NCBI GenBank assembly: GCA_018262985.1
Contig: JADFDI010000002.1
Location: 124,001-188,000 of the forward strand
DNA length: 64,000 nucleotides
Source of the DNA: Spirochaetota bacterium
GTDB taxonomy: Bacteria > Spirochaetota > Spirochaetia > Treponematales > UBA12059
Reading direction: 5' to 3'
The position numbers and the translations under genes were made by a program. Shown piece after piece: positions 1 to 9,333 of the stretch. The notes under the pieces were generated by a model. That model ran no database searches and was not told the origin of the DNA. It was given only the letters and a program-made list of their open reading frames with translations. Within the stretch, counting starts at the first letter, position 1. Every line of letters starts with the position of its first letter.

Positions 1-786
1 CCCCAGGGCATCGGTTCGGCCGAGGACCTCGCGGTGGCCAGCGCGCCCGCTTTCCGCGTCCTGAAGGCGAACCCCCGCGCCGCCGCCGCCTTCGCGGGCT
101 TGAAGCTTTTCGCGTCGATGCCGCCAGAGGATCGCGCCGCCTGCTCTGGGGTCAAGCTCTTCCTCGACGGGGCCATCGGCGCGCGCACAGCGGCCATCGA
201 ATCGGGCTGGATCGGCGAAGGCGCGCCCCTCATGACCTACGACGACGCGGCCCTGCTCGGCGAACTCGCCGCCGCCGCCTCCTACGGCGCGGGCCTCGCC
301 GTCCACGCCATCGGCCCACTCGCCATCGAGCAGGCACTCCGCTGCCTCGAGGCCGCGCGGAGGGAAGGGCTTTCCTTCCCCCTCGTCCGGCTCGAGCACG
401 TCCAGTTCATCTCGAGGGACCAGGCCTTCCGGGCCCGCACCCTCGGAATCGTCCTCTCGATACAGCCCAATTTCACGAGCGACACGGTGGACTACCTCGA
501 CCGCCTCGACGCGGCTACGCTCGAGCGCAACAACCCCTTCCGCATGCTGATCGACGAGGCGGGCTTCGTGCCCGGAAAGGACCTGCTCTTCGGATCGGAC
601 GGGATGCCGCACGGCATCGCCCATCCCGCCGCTTGCTCCCTTTTCCCGCCGGTTCCGGGACAGCGGCTTTCGCTCGAAGAGCTCGTCGCTGGCTACGGTC
701 CGGCGCGCGGCATCGAAGGGACGGTCACGCTCGAAATCGACGAGGCGCGTCGCGAAGTCCGGGTCGCCGGGACGCGCCTCGGGTAG
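1..786 (+). CDS. Amidohydrolase family 3 (YtcJ-like), 5'-truncated
   Basis: C-terminal part of a metal-dependent amidohydrolase; the reading frame is open from base 1, so the true start lies before the window. A GTG at 34 is internal and is not a credible start. Visible motifs are those of the YtcJ-like branch: VKLFLDGAIGARTAA, AVHAIGPLAIEQAL (with the metal-binding His), RLEHVQ, and near the end LFGSDGMPHG, where the Asp is the expected catalytic/metal residue. The family hydrolyses C-N bonds of amides, formamides or cyclic ureas; the substrate cannot be told from sequence. It ends at TAG 784-786, converging on the carboxyltransferase gene downstream. Confident in the family, not in the substrate. 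Confidence 0.85.
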   Translation, partial: PQGIGSAEDLAVASAPAFRVLKANPRAAAAFAGLKLFASMPPEDRAACSGVKLFLDGAIGARTAAIESGWIGEGAPLMTYDDAALLGELAAAASYGAGLAVHAIGPLAIEQALRCLEAARREGLSFPLVRLEHVQFISRDQAFRARTLGIVLSIQPNFTSDTVDYLDRLDAATLERNNPFRMLIDEAGFVPGKDLLFGSDGMPHGIAHPAACSLFPPVPGQRLSLEELVAGYGPARGIEGTVTLEIDEARREVRVAGTRLG

Positions 787-815
787 GCTCCCGCCGCCCT
801 CTGGCGCGTAAGGCC

Positions 816-848
816 AAAAAAACGGGCCGCCCGTCGTGGGCGGCCCGT
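816..848 (-). terminator. Rho-independent terminator for the OadA-like gene
   Basis: Perfect 11-bp inverted repeat (822-832 with 838-848, loop GTCGT), flanked on the low-coordinate side by seven A (816-822). Read on the minus strand this is a GC-rich hairpin followed by a T-run, just past the stop of the gene at 874-2544. It may also stop leftward-converging transcription of the amidohydrolase. Confidence 0.85.
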
Positions 849-873
849 GCATTCCGGGATGCGCGAAGGCGGC

Positions 874-2544
874 TCAGGCTTCGATCGCGGCCTGCAGTTC
901 CTCTTCCCAGAATTTCGGCGGGAAGCGGCGGCCTTCGTCCGGATCGGGCTCGGGCGGCAGGGCCGCGAGCTTCGCCTTCCATTCCTTCTCGCGCTCGGCG
1001 CGCAGGAACTTGTCGGCCACGCTCGGGAAAAGCTCGAGCAGGAGTTCTTCCTTCGCGTCGAGGGCCAGGCGGACCCCGCCGAACTCCGGGATCTCCGGAT
1101 TGGGCTGGACCTTGTACTTCGAGGTGTCGTAGGGCGTCTCCTCGCGCACGCCCGCGATCTTCTCCCGGAAGGCCGGCTCGATCGGCCACGGCGTGCGCCC
1201 GTAGGAGCCCTTCACGAGCTCGATGAAGTTCTTCGAGACGTTGGTGTACCAGGGCTTCCCCTGGGTCTTGTCGATGACGCAGTTGACGGCCTGGACGCCC
1301 ACGATCTGGCTGGTCGGCGTGACGAGCGGCGGGACGCCCGCGTCGAGCCGCACGAGGGGCACCGAGCGGAGCACTTCCTCCATGTGCTGCTCGAGCTTCG
1401 CCTCCTTGAGCTGCGCCAGCATGTTGGTGTACATGCCGCCAGGGATCTGCGCGCGCTTCACGATGGCATCGGGTTCGGGGTAGTTGAACCACTTCTCGAT
1501 GTCCTGGCAGACGCCGAGCACGGCCTCGATCTTCCCGGCCTTCGCCGCGGCTACCGCGTCTTCGACGAGACCCTCGAGGGAAGCCGGAACGACGCCGGAG
1601 GCGATGTCGAAGACCGGCGGAAGGCGCTTCATCTGGTCGAATTTGTCGAGTTCGGCGCGAATCGAGCGTAGCTCGGCGTCGAGCGCCGAGACGGCTTCGA
1701 GGTCGACGCCCGTCTCGAGTCCGAGGCGGGCGGCGAAGAGCTGGACTATCTCGAAGGCCGGGGCCGCGGGGCCGCCCGAGAAGCCGAGCACCACCGAATC
1801 CACGATGTCGACGCCCGAGGCCATGGCCATGAGGACGCTGGCCACACCGAAGCCCGGCGTGCAATGGGTGTGGAAGTCGAGGGGGAGGGGTACCGCGTCC
1901 TTGATGGCCTTGACGAGGTCCGCCGCCGCTGCCGGCTCCACGAGGCCCGCCATGTCCTTGATGGAGATCATGTCGGCGCCGCGTCGCGCGAGCTCCTTCG
2001 CCTTGTCGACGAAGTACTTGGTGGTGAAGATGGCTTTCGGCAGGCGCTTGCCCTTGAGGAAGGCCGCGAGCCGTTCGCCCCGCGTGAACTGCGGGTCGGT
2101 GGTGTAGCAGACCGCGCAGTCGGCCTGGCCGCCCGCCTTCTTCACGGCGTCGATGGAGCTGGTCATGTTGTCGATGTCGTTGAGCGCGTCGAAGATGCGC
2201 ATGACGTCGACGCCGCTGTGGACCGCGTTGGTACAGAAACCCTCGATGACGGAATCGGGGTAGGGGTTGTAGCCGAAGAGATTGCGTCCGCGGGAAAGGG
2301 CGGTCAGTTTCGAGGCGCCCGCCACGCCGTCGCGGATCTTCTCGAGGCGGGTCCAGGGGCTCTCTCCGAGGTATCGCATGACCGAGTCGGGCACCGCGCC
2401 GCCCCAGACTTCCATGCCCCAGAAACCGGCCTTGGCGTAGTGGGGGAGGGTGCGGTCGACCTGCGACTGGTTCATGCGGGTGGCGAATTGTGACTGCTGG
2501 CCGTCGCGGAGGGTCAGGTCCCGGACGAGGAGCTTGCGCGGCAT
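874..2544 (-). CDS. oadA: Biotin-dependent carboxyltransferase subunit (OadA / pyruvate carboxylase B type) without biotin domain
   Basis: A 556-residue carboxyltransferase of the HMGL/PYC-OADA family, which moves CO2 between biotin and pyruvate/oxaloacetate. Motifs: RDLTLRDGQQS near residues 8-18 (metal Asp14), SIKDMAG with the Lys196 expected to be carbamoylated, and DFHTHC (His225, His227, metal ligands). The conserved PYC/OADA domain follows. The protein ends in a charged, Pro-rich tail and has no EAMKMEN-type biotin site, so it needs a separate carrier; one is encoded at 11258-11641. The ATG at 2544 is chosen because AGGAGG lies 10 bases upstream; a longer in-frame extension to 2685 would run over the promoter. 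Could serve as a decarboxylase alpha subunit, a transcarboxylase 5S-like subunit or PycB. Confidence 0.88.
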   Translation of the reverse strand: MPRKLLVRDLTLRDGQQSQFATRMNQSQVDRTLPHYAKAGFWGMEVWGGAVPDSVMRYLGESPWTRLEKIRDGVAGASKLTALSRGRNLFGYNPYPDSVIEGFCTNAVHSGVDVMRIFDALNDIDNMTSSIDAVKKAGGQADCAVCYTTDPQFTRGERLAAFLKGKRLPKAIFTTKYFVDKAKELARRGADMISIKDMAGLVEPAAAADLVKAIKDAVPLPLDFHTHCTPGFGVASVLMAMASGVDIVDSVVLGFSGGPAAPAFEIVQLFAARLGLETGVDLEAVSALDAELRSIRAELDKFDQMKRLPPVFDIASGVVPASLEGLVEDAVAAAKAGKIEAVLGVCQDIEKWFNYPEPDAIVKRAQIPGGMYTNMLAQLKEAKLEQHMEEVLRSVPLVRLDAGVPPLVTPTSQIVGVQAVNCVIDKTQGKPWYTNVSKNFIELVKGSYGRTPWPIEPAFREKIAGVREETPYDTSKYKVQPNPEIPEFGGVRLALDAKEELLLELFPSVADKFLRAEREKEWKAKLAALPPEPDPDEGRRFPPKFWEEELQAAIEA

Positions 2545-2595
2545 GTAAAGGCCTCCTGGGATGTCGACGCGCCGCCTCGGCGCGGCGTTGGAAGG

Positions 2596-2624
2596 AGTAT
2601 ACCGCCCTTCGTCCGGACTGTGAA
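2596..2624 (-). promoter_or_regulatory. Sigma70-type promoter for oadA-like gene
   Basis: On the minus strand TTCACA (2619-2624) and TATACT (2596-2601) are separated by 17 bp; each box matches five of six consensus positions. Predicted transcription start near 2589, giving a leader of about 45 nt that carries the AGGAGG site of the gene starting at 2544. Confidence 0.6.
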
Positions 2625-2753
2625 CCGGAGACGGTGCGCGCGGAACTCCGCGCGCCGCGGCACGCTCCGGGCGCCGCATCGTCATGCCGTCAAGATGTAT
2701 AATTATGAAAAGGAGTTAGACGAGATCAGGCTGACGCGCCAACGCTTTCCGGC

Positions 2754-2782
2754 TTTACAGTCCGAAATTCCTCGAGTACACT
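2754..2782 (+). promoter_or_regulatory. Sigma70-type promoter for the korDABC-mcm-mmd operon
   Basis: TTTACA (2754-2759) and TACACT (2777-2782) with a 17-bp spacer, about 120 nt before korD. A second perfect -10 hexamer, TATAAT, lies at 2698-2703 but has no recognisable -35. The rest of 2545-2909 holds no credible gene, only leader sequence and these two divergent promoters. Confidence 0.5.
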
Positions 2783-2909
2783 GGCCGCACGCATCATGCA
2801 GACGAAGGCCGCGATCCAGGTCGGAATCCCCCGGGGAAGTCCGTATCCCGGTCCGGCGCGTCGCGGACCGCTCCGACCGGGGCGGCGCCGATCCCAATGA
2901 GAGAGCGCC

Positions 2910-3182
2910 ATGAGCGACAAGAAGTTCTACCGTCACCTGATCAGGGAAAGGTACTGCAAGGGATGCAACATCTGCGTCGCCTACTGTCCGAAGAAGGTGC
3001 TTGAGCTGAAGGACGGGAAGGTCTTCGCCGCCCGTCCGGACGACTGCATCGGCTGCCTCATGTGCGAGCTCCGCTGCCCGGATTTCGCCATCGAGGTCAA
3101 GCCGCGCGACGCCGCCGCCTCCGACGGCGCGGACGAGCGCGTCGTCGACCTGCAGGTTCCCCCGGAGGCGCACGATGCCTAA
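2910..3182 (+). CDS. korD: 2-oxoacid:ferredoxin oxidoreductase, delta (ferredoxin) subunit
   Basis: A 90-residue protein with two ferredoxin-type cysteine motifs, CKGCNICVAYCP and CIGCLMCELRCP, each fit to bind one [4Fe-4S] cluster. It is the electron-transfer subunit of a four-subunit 2-oxoacid:ferredoxin oxidoreductase, passing electrons from the thiamine-diphosphate centre of KorB to free ferredoxin. First gene of the operon, preceded by a weak GAGAG ribosome site; it overlaps korA by 8 bp, which suggests coupled translation. The D-A-B-C order is that of 2-oxoglutarate and 2-oxoisovalerate oxidoreductases. The symbol reflects the preferred 2-oxoglutarate reading; vorD is the alternative. 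Confidence 0.85.
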   Translation: MSDKKFYRHLIRERYCKGCNICVAYCPKKVLELKDGKVFAARPDDCIGCLMCELRCPDFAIEVKPRDAAASDGADERVVDLQVPPEAHDA

Positions 3183-4311
3183 GACCGTCAAGCTCATGCA
3201 GGGCAACGAAGCCTGCACGGTCGGCGCCCTCGCGGCCGGCCTCGAATTCTACGCGGGCTACCCGATCACGCCGAGCACGGAGATCGCCGAGCTCTGCGCG
3301 GAGGAGCTCCCGAAGGTCGGCGGCTCCTTCATCCAGATGGAGGACGAGATCGCGAGCGCGGCCGCCATCATCGGCGCCTCGCTGACCGGCAGGAAGTCCA
3401 TGACCGCCACGAGCGGCCCGGGCTTCTCGCTGATGCAGGAACTGCTCGGCTACGCCTCGCTCTGCGAGGTGCCCGTCGTGTTCGTCAACGTGCAGCGCGT
3501 CGGCCCTTCCACCGGCATGCCCACGAGCCCCGCGCAGGGCGACGTGATGCAGGCGCGCTGGGGCACCCACGGCGACCATCCGGTCATCGTCCTCTCGCCC
3601 GGCAACGTCAAGGAATGCTTCGAGCTCACGGTGCGCGCCTTCAACCTGTCCGAGCGCTACCGCGTGCCGGCCATCGTCCTCATGGACGAGGTCATCGGCC
3701 ACATGCGCGAGAAGGTCGAGCTGCCCGACGCGTCGGAGCTCGTCATCGAGAACCGCCCGGCGCCGAAGTCCCGCGTCGGCTACAAACCCTACGAGGCGGC
3801 CGCCGACGGCGGCGTGCCCCCGATGGCGCCCTTCGGCGAAGGCTACCGCTGGCACGTCACGGGCCTCTTCCACGACGAGACGGGCTTTCCCTCCAACAAG
3901 CCCGAGGTCGCGGACCGCCTGATGCGACGCCTCGCCGCCAAGATCGACCGCAACGAGGCGGCGATCCGCGACTACGTCACCGAGAGCCTCGACGACTGCG
4001 AGATCGCGGTCCTCTCCTTCGGCTCCTCGGCCATGAGCGCCCTCTCCGCGGTGCGCAAGGCGCGCGCCGCCGGCGTCAAGGCCGGCATGATCCGGCTCCG
4101 GACCATCTGGCCCTTCCCGGACGAGGCCATCCGCGAGCTCTCATCCCGGGTCAAGGCCATCGTCGTTCCCGAGATGAACCTCGGCCAGGTGGCCCTCGAG
4201 GTCGAGCGGGCCTCGCGCTGCACCGCCAGGGTGGCGCGCGTCTCCAAGGTCAACGGCGAGCTGTTCAGGCCCGAGGAGATCCTCGCTGCGATCATGGAGG
4301 CGGCGAAATGA
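3175..4311 (+). CDS. korA: 2-oxoacid:ferredoxin oxidoreductase, alpha subunit
   Basis: A 378-residue alpha subunit. The start (QGNEACTVGALAAG, then YPITPSTEIAE) is the usual opening of the pyrimidine-binding domain; SGPGFSLMQE and the VQRVGPSTGMPT stretch around residue 105 are conserved family segments. The C-terminal part (about 270-378) is the transketolase-C-like domain II. Together with KorB it binds thiamine diphosphate and oxidatively decarboxylates a 2-oxoacid to an acyl-CoA. It lacks the fused gamma domain, so it is the stand-alone Kor/Vor type and not a single-chain pyruvate oxidoreductase. Stop overlaps the korB start as ATGA. Confidence 0.92.
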   Translation: MPKTVKLMQGNEACTVGALAAGLEFYAGYPITPSTEIAELCAEELPKVGGSFIQMEDEIASAAAIIGASLTGRKSMTATSGPGFSLMQELLGYASLCEVPVVFVNVQRVGPSTGMPTSPAQGDVMQARWGTHGDHPVIVLSPGNVKECFELTVRAFNLSERYRVPAIVLMDEVIGHMREKVELPDASELVIENRPAPKSRVGYKPYEAAADGGVPPMAPFGEGYRWHVTGLFHDETGFPSNKPEVADRLMRRLAAKIDRNEAAIRDYVTESLDDCEIAVLSFGSSAMSALSAVRKARAAGVKAGMIRLRTIWPFPDEAIRELSSRVKAIVVPEMNLGQVALEVERASRCTARVARVSKVNGELFRPEEILAAIMEAAK

Positions 4312-5168
4312 GCGAAACCCTCTCGTACTTCCGCCAGGACCGCCTGCCGCACATCTGGTGCCCCGGCTGCGGCCACGGCACCATCACCGGCGCGCTCGTG
4401 CGCGCCATCGACCGCCTCGGGCTCGACAAGAACAAGATCATGCTCGTGTCGGGCATCGGCTGCTCGAGCCGCGCGGTCGGCTACCTCGACTTCGACACCC
4501 TGCACACGGCGCACGGCCGCGCGCTCGCCTTCGCCACGGGCCTCAAGGTCGCGCGCCCCGACCTCAAGGTCATCGTCATGACCGGCGACGGCGACTGCAC
4601 CGCGATCGGCGGCAACCATTTCATACACGCGGCGCGCCGCAACATCGACATCACCACCATCGTCATGAACAACAACATCTACGGCATGACGAGCGGCCAG
4701 TACTCGCCGATGACGCCCAAGGGCATGCTCGCCACGACCGCGCCCTACGGCAACTCCGAGCGCGACTTCGACCTGGCCGAGCTGGCAAAGGCCGCCGGCG
4801 CCACGTACGTGGCGCGCGGCACGAGCTTCCACGTGCCCATGCTGATCGAGCTCCTCGAGCAGGCCCTGCAGAACAAGGGCTTCTCGGTGGTCGAGGCCCT
4901 GAGCCAGTGCCCCACCTACATGGGACGGAAGAACAAGATCGGCTCGGCCGTGGACATGCTCGAGTGGATCAAGGGGCGCACGGTCAACGCCAAGGCCGCC
5001 GCCGCCCTGCCGCCGGAGAAGGTGCAGGGCAAGCTCCTCATCGGCGAGCTCCACAAGTCGTCCCAGCCCGAGTACTGCGACGAGTACCTCAAGGCCACCG
5101 CGAAGGTGCGCCGCGCCTGGAAGAACATCGACGGAGGGCTTCGCGGATGCGAACAGAATTCCGACTGA
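4308..5168 (+). CDS. korB: 2-oxoacid:ferredoxin oxidoreductase, beta subunit (TPP-binding)
   Basis: A 286-residue beta subunit. It shows WCPGCGHG (residues about 15-22) and GIGCSS, giving cysteines for the [4Fe-4S] cluster, and the thiamine-diphosphate/Mg motif [12 protein letters not shown] followed by [12 protein letters not shown]. It carries out the oxidative decarboxylation with KorA and hands electrons to KorD. The ATG at 4308 overlaps the korA stop (ATGA). The 2-oxoacid cannot be read from the sequence; size and the adjoining methylmalonyl-CoA mutase favour 2-oxoglutarate to succinyl-CoA, with a branched-chain 2-oxoacid as alternative. Confidence 0.92.
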   Translation: MSETLSYFRQDRLPHIWCPGCGHGTITGALVRAIDRLGLDKNKIMLVSGIGCSSRAVGYLDFDTLHTAHGRALAFATGLKVARPDLKVIVMTGDGDCTAIGGNHFIHAARRNIDITTIVMNNNIYGMTSGQYSPMTPKGMLATTAPYGNSERDFDLAELAKAAGATYVARGTSFHVPMLIELLEQALQNKGFSVVEALSQCPTYMGRKNKIGSAVDMLEWIKGRTVNAKAAAALPPEKVQGKLLIGELHKSSQPEYCDEYLKATAKVRRAWKNIDGGLRGCEQNSD

Positions 5169-5680
5169 GCGGCTCGGGCGGGCAGGGCCTCCTCCTGGCG
5201 GGGATCGTGCTCGCCGAGGCCGCCATCCTCGAGGGGAAGAACGCGGTCCAGACGCAGAGCTACGGGCCCGAGGCCCGCGGCGGCGCCTCGAAGGCCGAGG
5301 TGGTGGTGTCGGAGGACGACATCGACTACCCGAAGGCGACCGACCCGGACTTCCTGCTCGCCCTCACCGGCGAAGCCTACCACACCTACGGCAAGGCGAT
5401 GGGGAAGGGCCTCGTGATCGTCGACTCGAGCGTGGGCGAATCCGCCGAGGTCACGGCGCGCACGGTCCGCGTGCCCATCCTCGCGACCGCCGCCGAGGAG
5501 CTCGGCAAGAAGGTGGTGGCGAACATCGTGGCGCTCGGCGTCCTCGGCCGGGTTTCCGGCGTGGTCGACCTTCCCACCCTCGAGTCCGCCGTCAAGAACC
5601 GCGTGCCGAAGGGCACCGAGGACCTCAACCTGAAGGCGCTCCGCCGCGGCTGGGAAATAGCCGCCGCGGCCGCGTCCTGA
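5147..5680 (+). CDS. korC: 2-oxoacid:ferredoxin oxidoreductase, gamma subunit
   Basis: A 177-residue gamma subunit with the signature [17 protein letters not shown] near the N-terminus and [19 protein letters not shown], typical of the domain that helps bind coenzyme A. ATG 5147 lies inside the end of korB (22-bp overlap) with GGAGG at 5132-5136, a well-placed ribosome site. Fourth and last subunit of the complex. The next gene, methylmalonyl-CoA mutase, starts only 26 bp after its stop, so the two enzymes are probably made together. Confidence 0.9.
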   Translation: MRTEFRLSGSGGQGLLLAGIVLAEAAILEGKNAVQTQSYGPEARGGASKAEVVVSEDDIDYPKATDPDFLLALTGEAYHTYGKAMGKGLVIVDSSVGESAEVTARTVRVPILATAAEELGKKVVANIVALGVLGRVSGVVDLPTLESAVKNRVPKGTEDLNLKALRRGWEIAAAAAS

Positions 5681-5706
5681 AGCCACCCGTCGAAGCGGAG
5701 GAAGCG

Positions 5707-7374
<1,668 letters not shown>

Positions 7375-7386
7375 CGGGAGATGGAC

Positions 7387-7782
7387 ATGGAACGAACCAT
7401 ACGCGTGCTGGTCGCGAAGCCCGGCCTCGACGGACACGACCGAGGCGCCAAGGTCATCGCCCGCGCCCTCCGCGACGCCGGCATGGAAGTGGTGTACACG
7501 GGGCTCCGCCAGACGCCCGAGCAGATCGTGCAGGCGGCCGTCCAGGAGGACGTCGACGTCATCGCCATGAGCATCCTGTCGGGCGCCCACAACCACCTCT
7601 TCCCCCGCGTCACCGAGCTGCTCGCGGAGAAGAAGGTGGACGACGTGCTGGTCATCGGCGGCGGCGTGATCCCGGAAGGGGACTACGAATTCCTCAAGTC
7701 CAAGGGCATCGCCGCCATCTTCGGTCCCGGCACCCCGACGGCGACCACGGTGGAGTTCATCCGGACTCACCTCAAGCGCTGA
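7387..7782 (+). CDS. mcmB: Methylmalonyl-CoA mutase, small (cobalamin-binding) subunit
   Basis: A 131-residue B12-binding domain. It has LDGHDRGAK with the His that becomes the lower cobalt ligand, the following SILSGAH serine segment and a GGG nucleotide-loop region near [11 protein letters not shown]. It assembles with the large subunit encoded just upstream to form active mutase. Two in-frame ATGs exist, at 7381 and 7387; 7387 is preferred because GGGAG at 7376-7380 then sits 6 bases away, whereas it would abut the ATG at 7381. Length and motifs match stand-alone mutase C-terminal subunits. Confidence 0.93.
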   Translation: MERTIRVLVAKPGLDGHDRGAKVIARALRDAGMEVVYTGLRQTPEQIVQAAVQEDVDVIAMSILSGAHNHLFPRVTELLAEKKVDDVLVIGGGVIPEGDYEFLKSKGIAAIFGPGTPTATTVEFIRTHLKR

Positions 7783-7788
7783 AAGTCC

Positions 7789-8907
7789 ATGGGTGATCGT
7801 GGCGCGCCCGATCCCGAAGGCGTCGTCGACCTGATCAGGGCCGGCGACGCCCGGACCATCGCGCGCGCCATCACCCGCGCGGAGTCCGGCGATCCCGGCG
7901 TCGAGGCAGCGCTGCGCCTGCTCCACCGACATACGGGCAAGGCCCACGTCGTCGGCGTGACGGGCCCGCCCGGGTCCGGGAAGAGCACCCTCGTCGACAA
8001 GCTGGTCAAGACCTACCGCGAGCGCGGCCTCTCCGTCGGCGTGGTCGCGGTCGACCCCTCGAGCCCCTTCACGGGCGGGGCCGTGCTCGGCGACCGGATC
8101 CGCATGCAGGGCCGCGCCCTCGACGAGGGCGTCTTCATCCGTTCCCTCGCCACGCGCGGATCGCTCGGTGGCCTCTCGAAGGCCTGCGCGGAAACCGTGC
8201 GCATCCTCGACGCGGCGGGCTACGAACGCGTGATCATCGAGACGGTGGGCGTCGGCCAGTCCGAGGTGGACATCGTCAAGCTCGCGGACTCGGTTCTCCT
8301 CGTGTCGGTGCCGGGCCTCGGCGACGACATCCAGGCCATCAAGGCCGGCGTCATGGAGATCGGCGACGTCTTCGTCGTCAACAAGGCCGACCGCGACGGC
8401 GCCGACCGCGTGGTGCGCGAAATCCGCGCCATGCTCGAGACCGCCTGGGTCAACACGGGAGCGGGCGGGCGCCTCATCGCTTCGGGCGGGGCCCACCACG
8501 CCGCGTCGCCGTCCAACACCGCCGCGGGCGTCGCGGACGAGGATCCCCACGCCTTCCTCGCGAAGCTCCCGCCCGTCCTCAAGACCGTCGCCGAGACGGG
8601 CGAGGGCGTCGGGGCCCTCGTCGAGGCCGTCGAGGCCCACCGGGCGAAGCTGGTCGAATCGGGACTCCTCGAGGAGCGCAGGAAGGCGAACGCCGCCGCC
8701 GAGCTCAAGGCGGCGCTGGCCGCCCGCGTGCTCGCGCGCCTCGAAGCGGGCCCGGCCGGCGCCGAGCTCCTCAGGCTGGCCGGAGAGCTTGCCACGCGCG
8801 AACGCGATCTCTATGATGCCCTCGAGACGCTCGAAGGCATCCTGTCAGCCTCCGGATCCCCGCTCGCGGGACGATCCGGAACAAACCCTGGACAAGCGGG
8901 AGACTGA
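7789..8907 (+). CDS. meaB: MeaB/ArgK-family G3E GTPase, mutase chaperone
   Basis: A 372-residue P-loop GTPase that loads and protects adenosylcobalamin on methylmalonyl-CoA mutase. Seen: Walker A GPPGSGKST (residues 59-67), VAVDPSSPFTGGA and GDRIRM switch regions, ETVGVGQSE, and the guanine motif NKAD (about residue 200). Between the guanine motif and the conserved KTVAETGEG segment there is an insertion of roughly 40 residues rich in Gly, Ala, Ser and His that I do not expect in the family. The C-terminal helical dimerisation segment follows. It lies between the mutase subunits and the epimerase, the classic context for MeaB. Confidence 0.93.
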   Translation: MGDRGAPDPEGVVDLIRAGDARTIARAITRAESGDPGVEAALRLLHRHTGKAHVVGVTGPPGSGKSTLVDKLVKTYRERGLSVGVVAVDPSSPFTGGAVLGDRIRMQGRALDEGVFIRSLATRGSLGGLSKACAETVRILDAAGYERVIIETVGVGQSEVDIVKLADSVLLVSVPGLGDDIQAIKAGVMEIGDVFVVNKADRDGADRVVREIRAMLETAWVNTGAGGRLIASGGAHHAASPSNTAAGVADEDPHAFLAKLPPVLKTVAETGEGVGALVEAVEAHRAKLVESGLLEERRKANAAAELKAALAARVLARLEAGPAGAELLRLAGELATRERDLYDALETLEGILSASGSPLAGRSGTNPGQAGD

Positions 8908-8911
8908 AAGC

Positions 8912-9319
8912 ATGGTACTCAAGGTAGACCACATCGGCATCGCCGTGGCGAATCTCGAAGAGACCCTCAAGATCTACACCGACCTGCTCGGCCTCGAGCT
9001 CGCCGGCACCGAGACCGTCGAGGAGCAGAAGGTGAAGACCGCCTTCCTGCCCGTCGGCGACACGGAGGTCGAGCTCCTCGAGTCGACCGCGCCCGACGGC
9101 CCGATCGCGAAGCACATCGAGGCGCGCGGCGCGGGCGTCCAGCACATCGCCTTCCGCGTCGACGACCTGGAGAAGACCCTCGCCGAACTCAAGGCCAAGG
9201 GCGTCCGGCTCATCGACGAGAAGCCGCGCTACGGCGCGGGCGGCGCGAAGATAGCGTTCCTCCATCCCAAGGCGACCAACGGCGTCCTCGTCGAGCTCTG
9301 CCAGCGCGACGAGGCGTAA
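8912..9319 (+). CDS. mce: Methylmalonyl-CoA epimerase
   Basis: A 135-residue single-domain protein of the vicinal-oxygen-chelate fold that interconverts (R)- and (S)-methylmalonyl-CoA. VDHIGIAVANLEETL at the N-terminus contains the first metal His; GVQHIAFRVDD holds the second; the final Glu is in VLVELCQ. The ATG at 8912 is preceded by GGGAG and starts right at the fold; an in-frame upstream extension would overlap meaB and adds no homologous sequence. It would supply the (S)-isomer used by the biotin-dependent decarboxylase encoded next. Confidence 0.94.
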   Translation: MVLKVDHIGIAVANLEETLKIYTDLLGLELAGTETVEEQKVKTAFLPVGDTEVELLESTAPDGPIAKHIEARGAGVQHIAFRVDDLEKTLAELKAKGVRLIDEKPRYGAGGAKIAFLHPKATNGVLVELCQRDEA

Positions 9320-9333
9320 CAACGGAGTTACAC

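Noticed and set aside
725-1864. Long minus-strand open frame over the OadA-like gene
   Set aside because: It is out of frame with the carboxyltransferase, Arg-rich and without family motifs; a by-product of high GC content.
2698-2703. Perfect TATAAT before korD as the main promoter
   Set aside because: No -35 at a suitable distance; the pair at 2754-2782 is better, though this could be a second start site.
2620-2913. Possible 97-residue plus-strand gene before korD
   Set aside because: It covers both divergent promoters, has an odd composition and overlaps the korD ribosome site; treated as leader.
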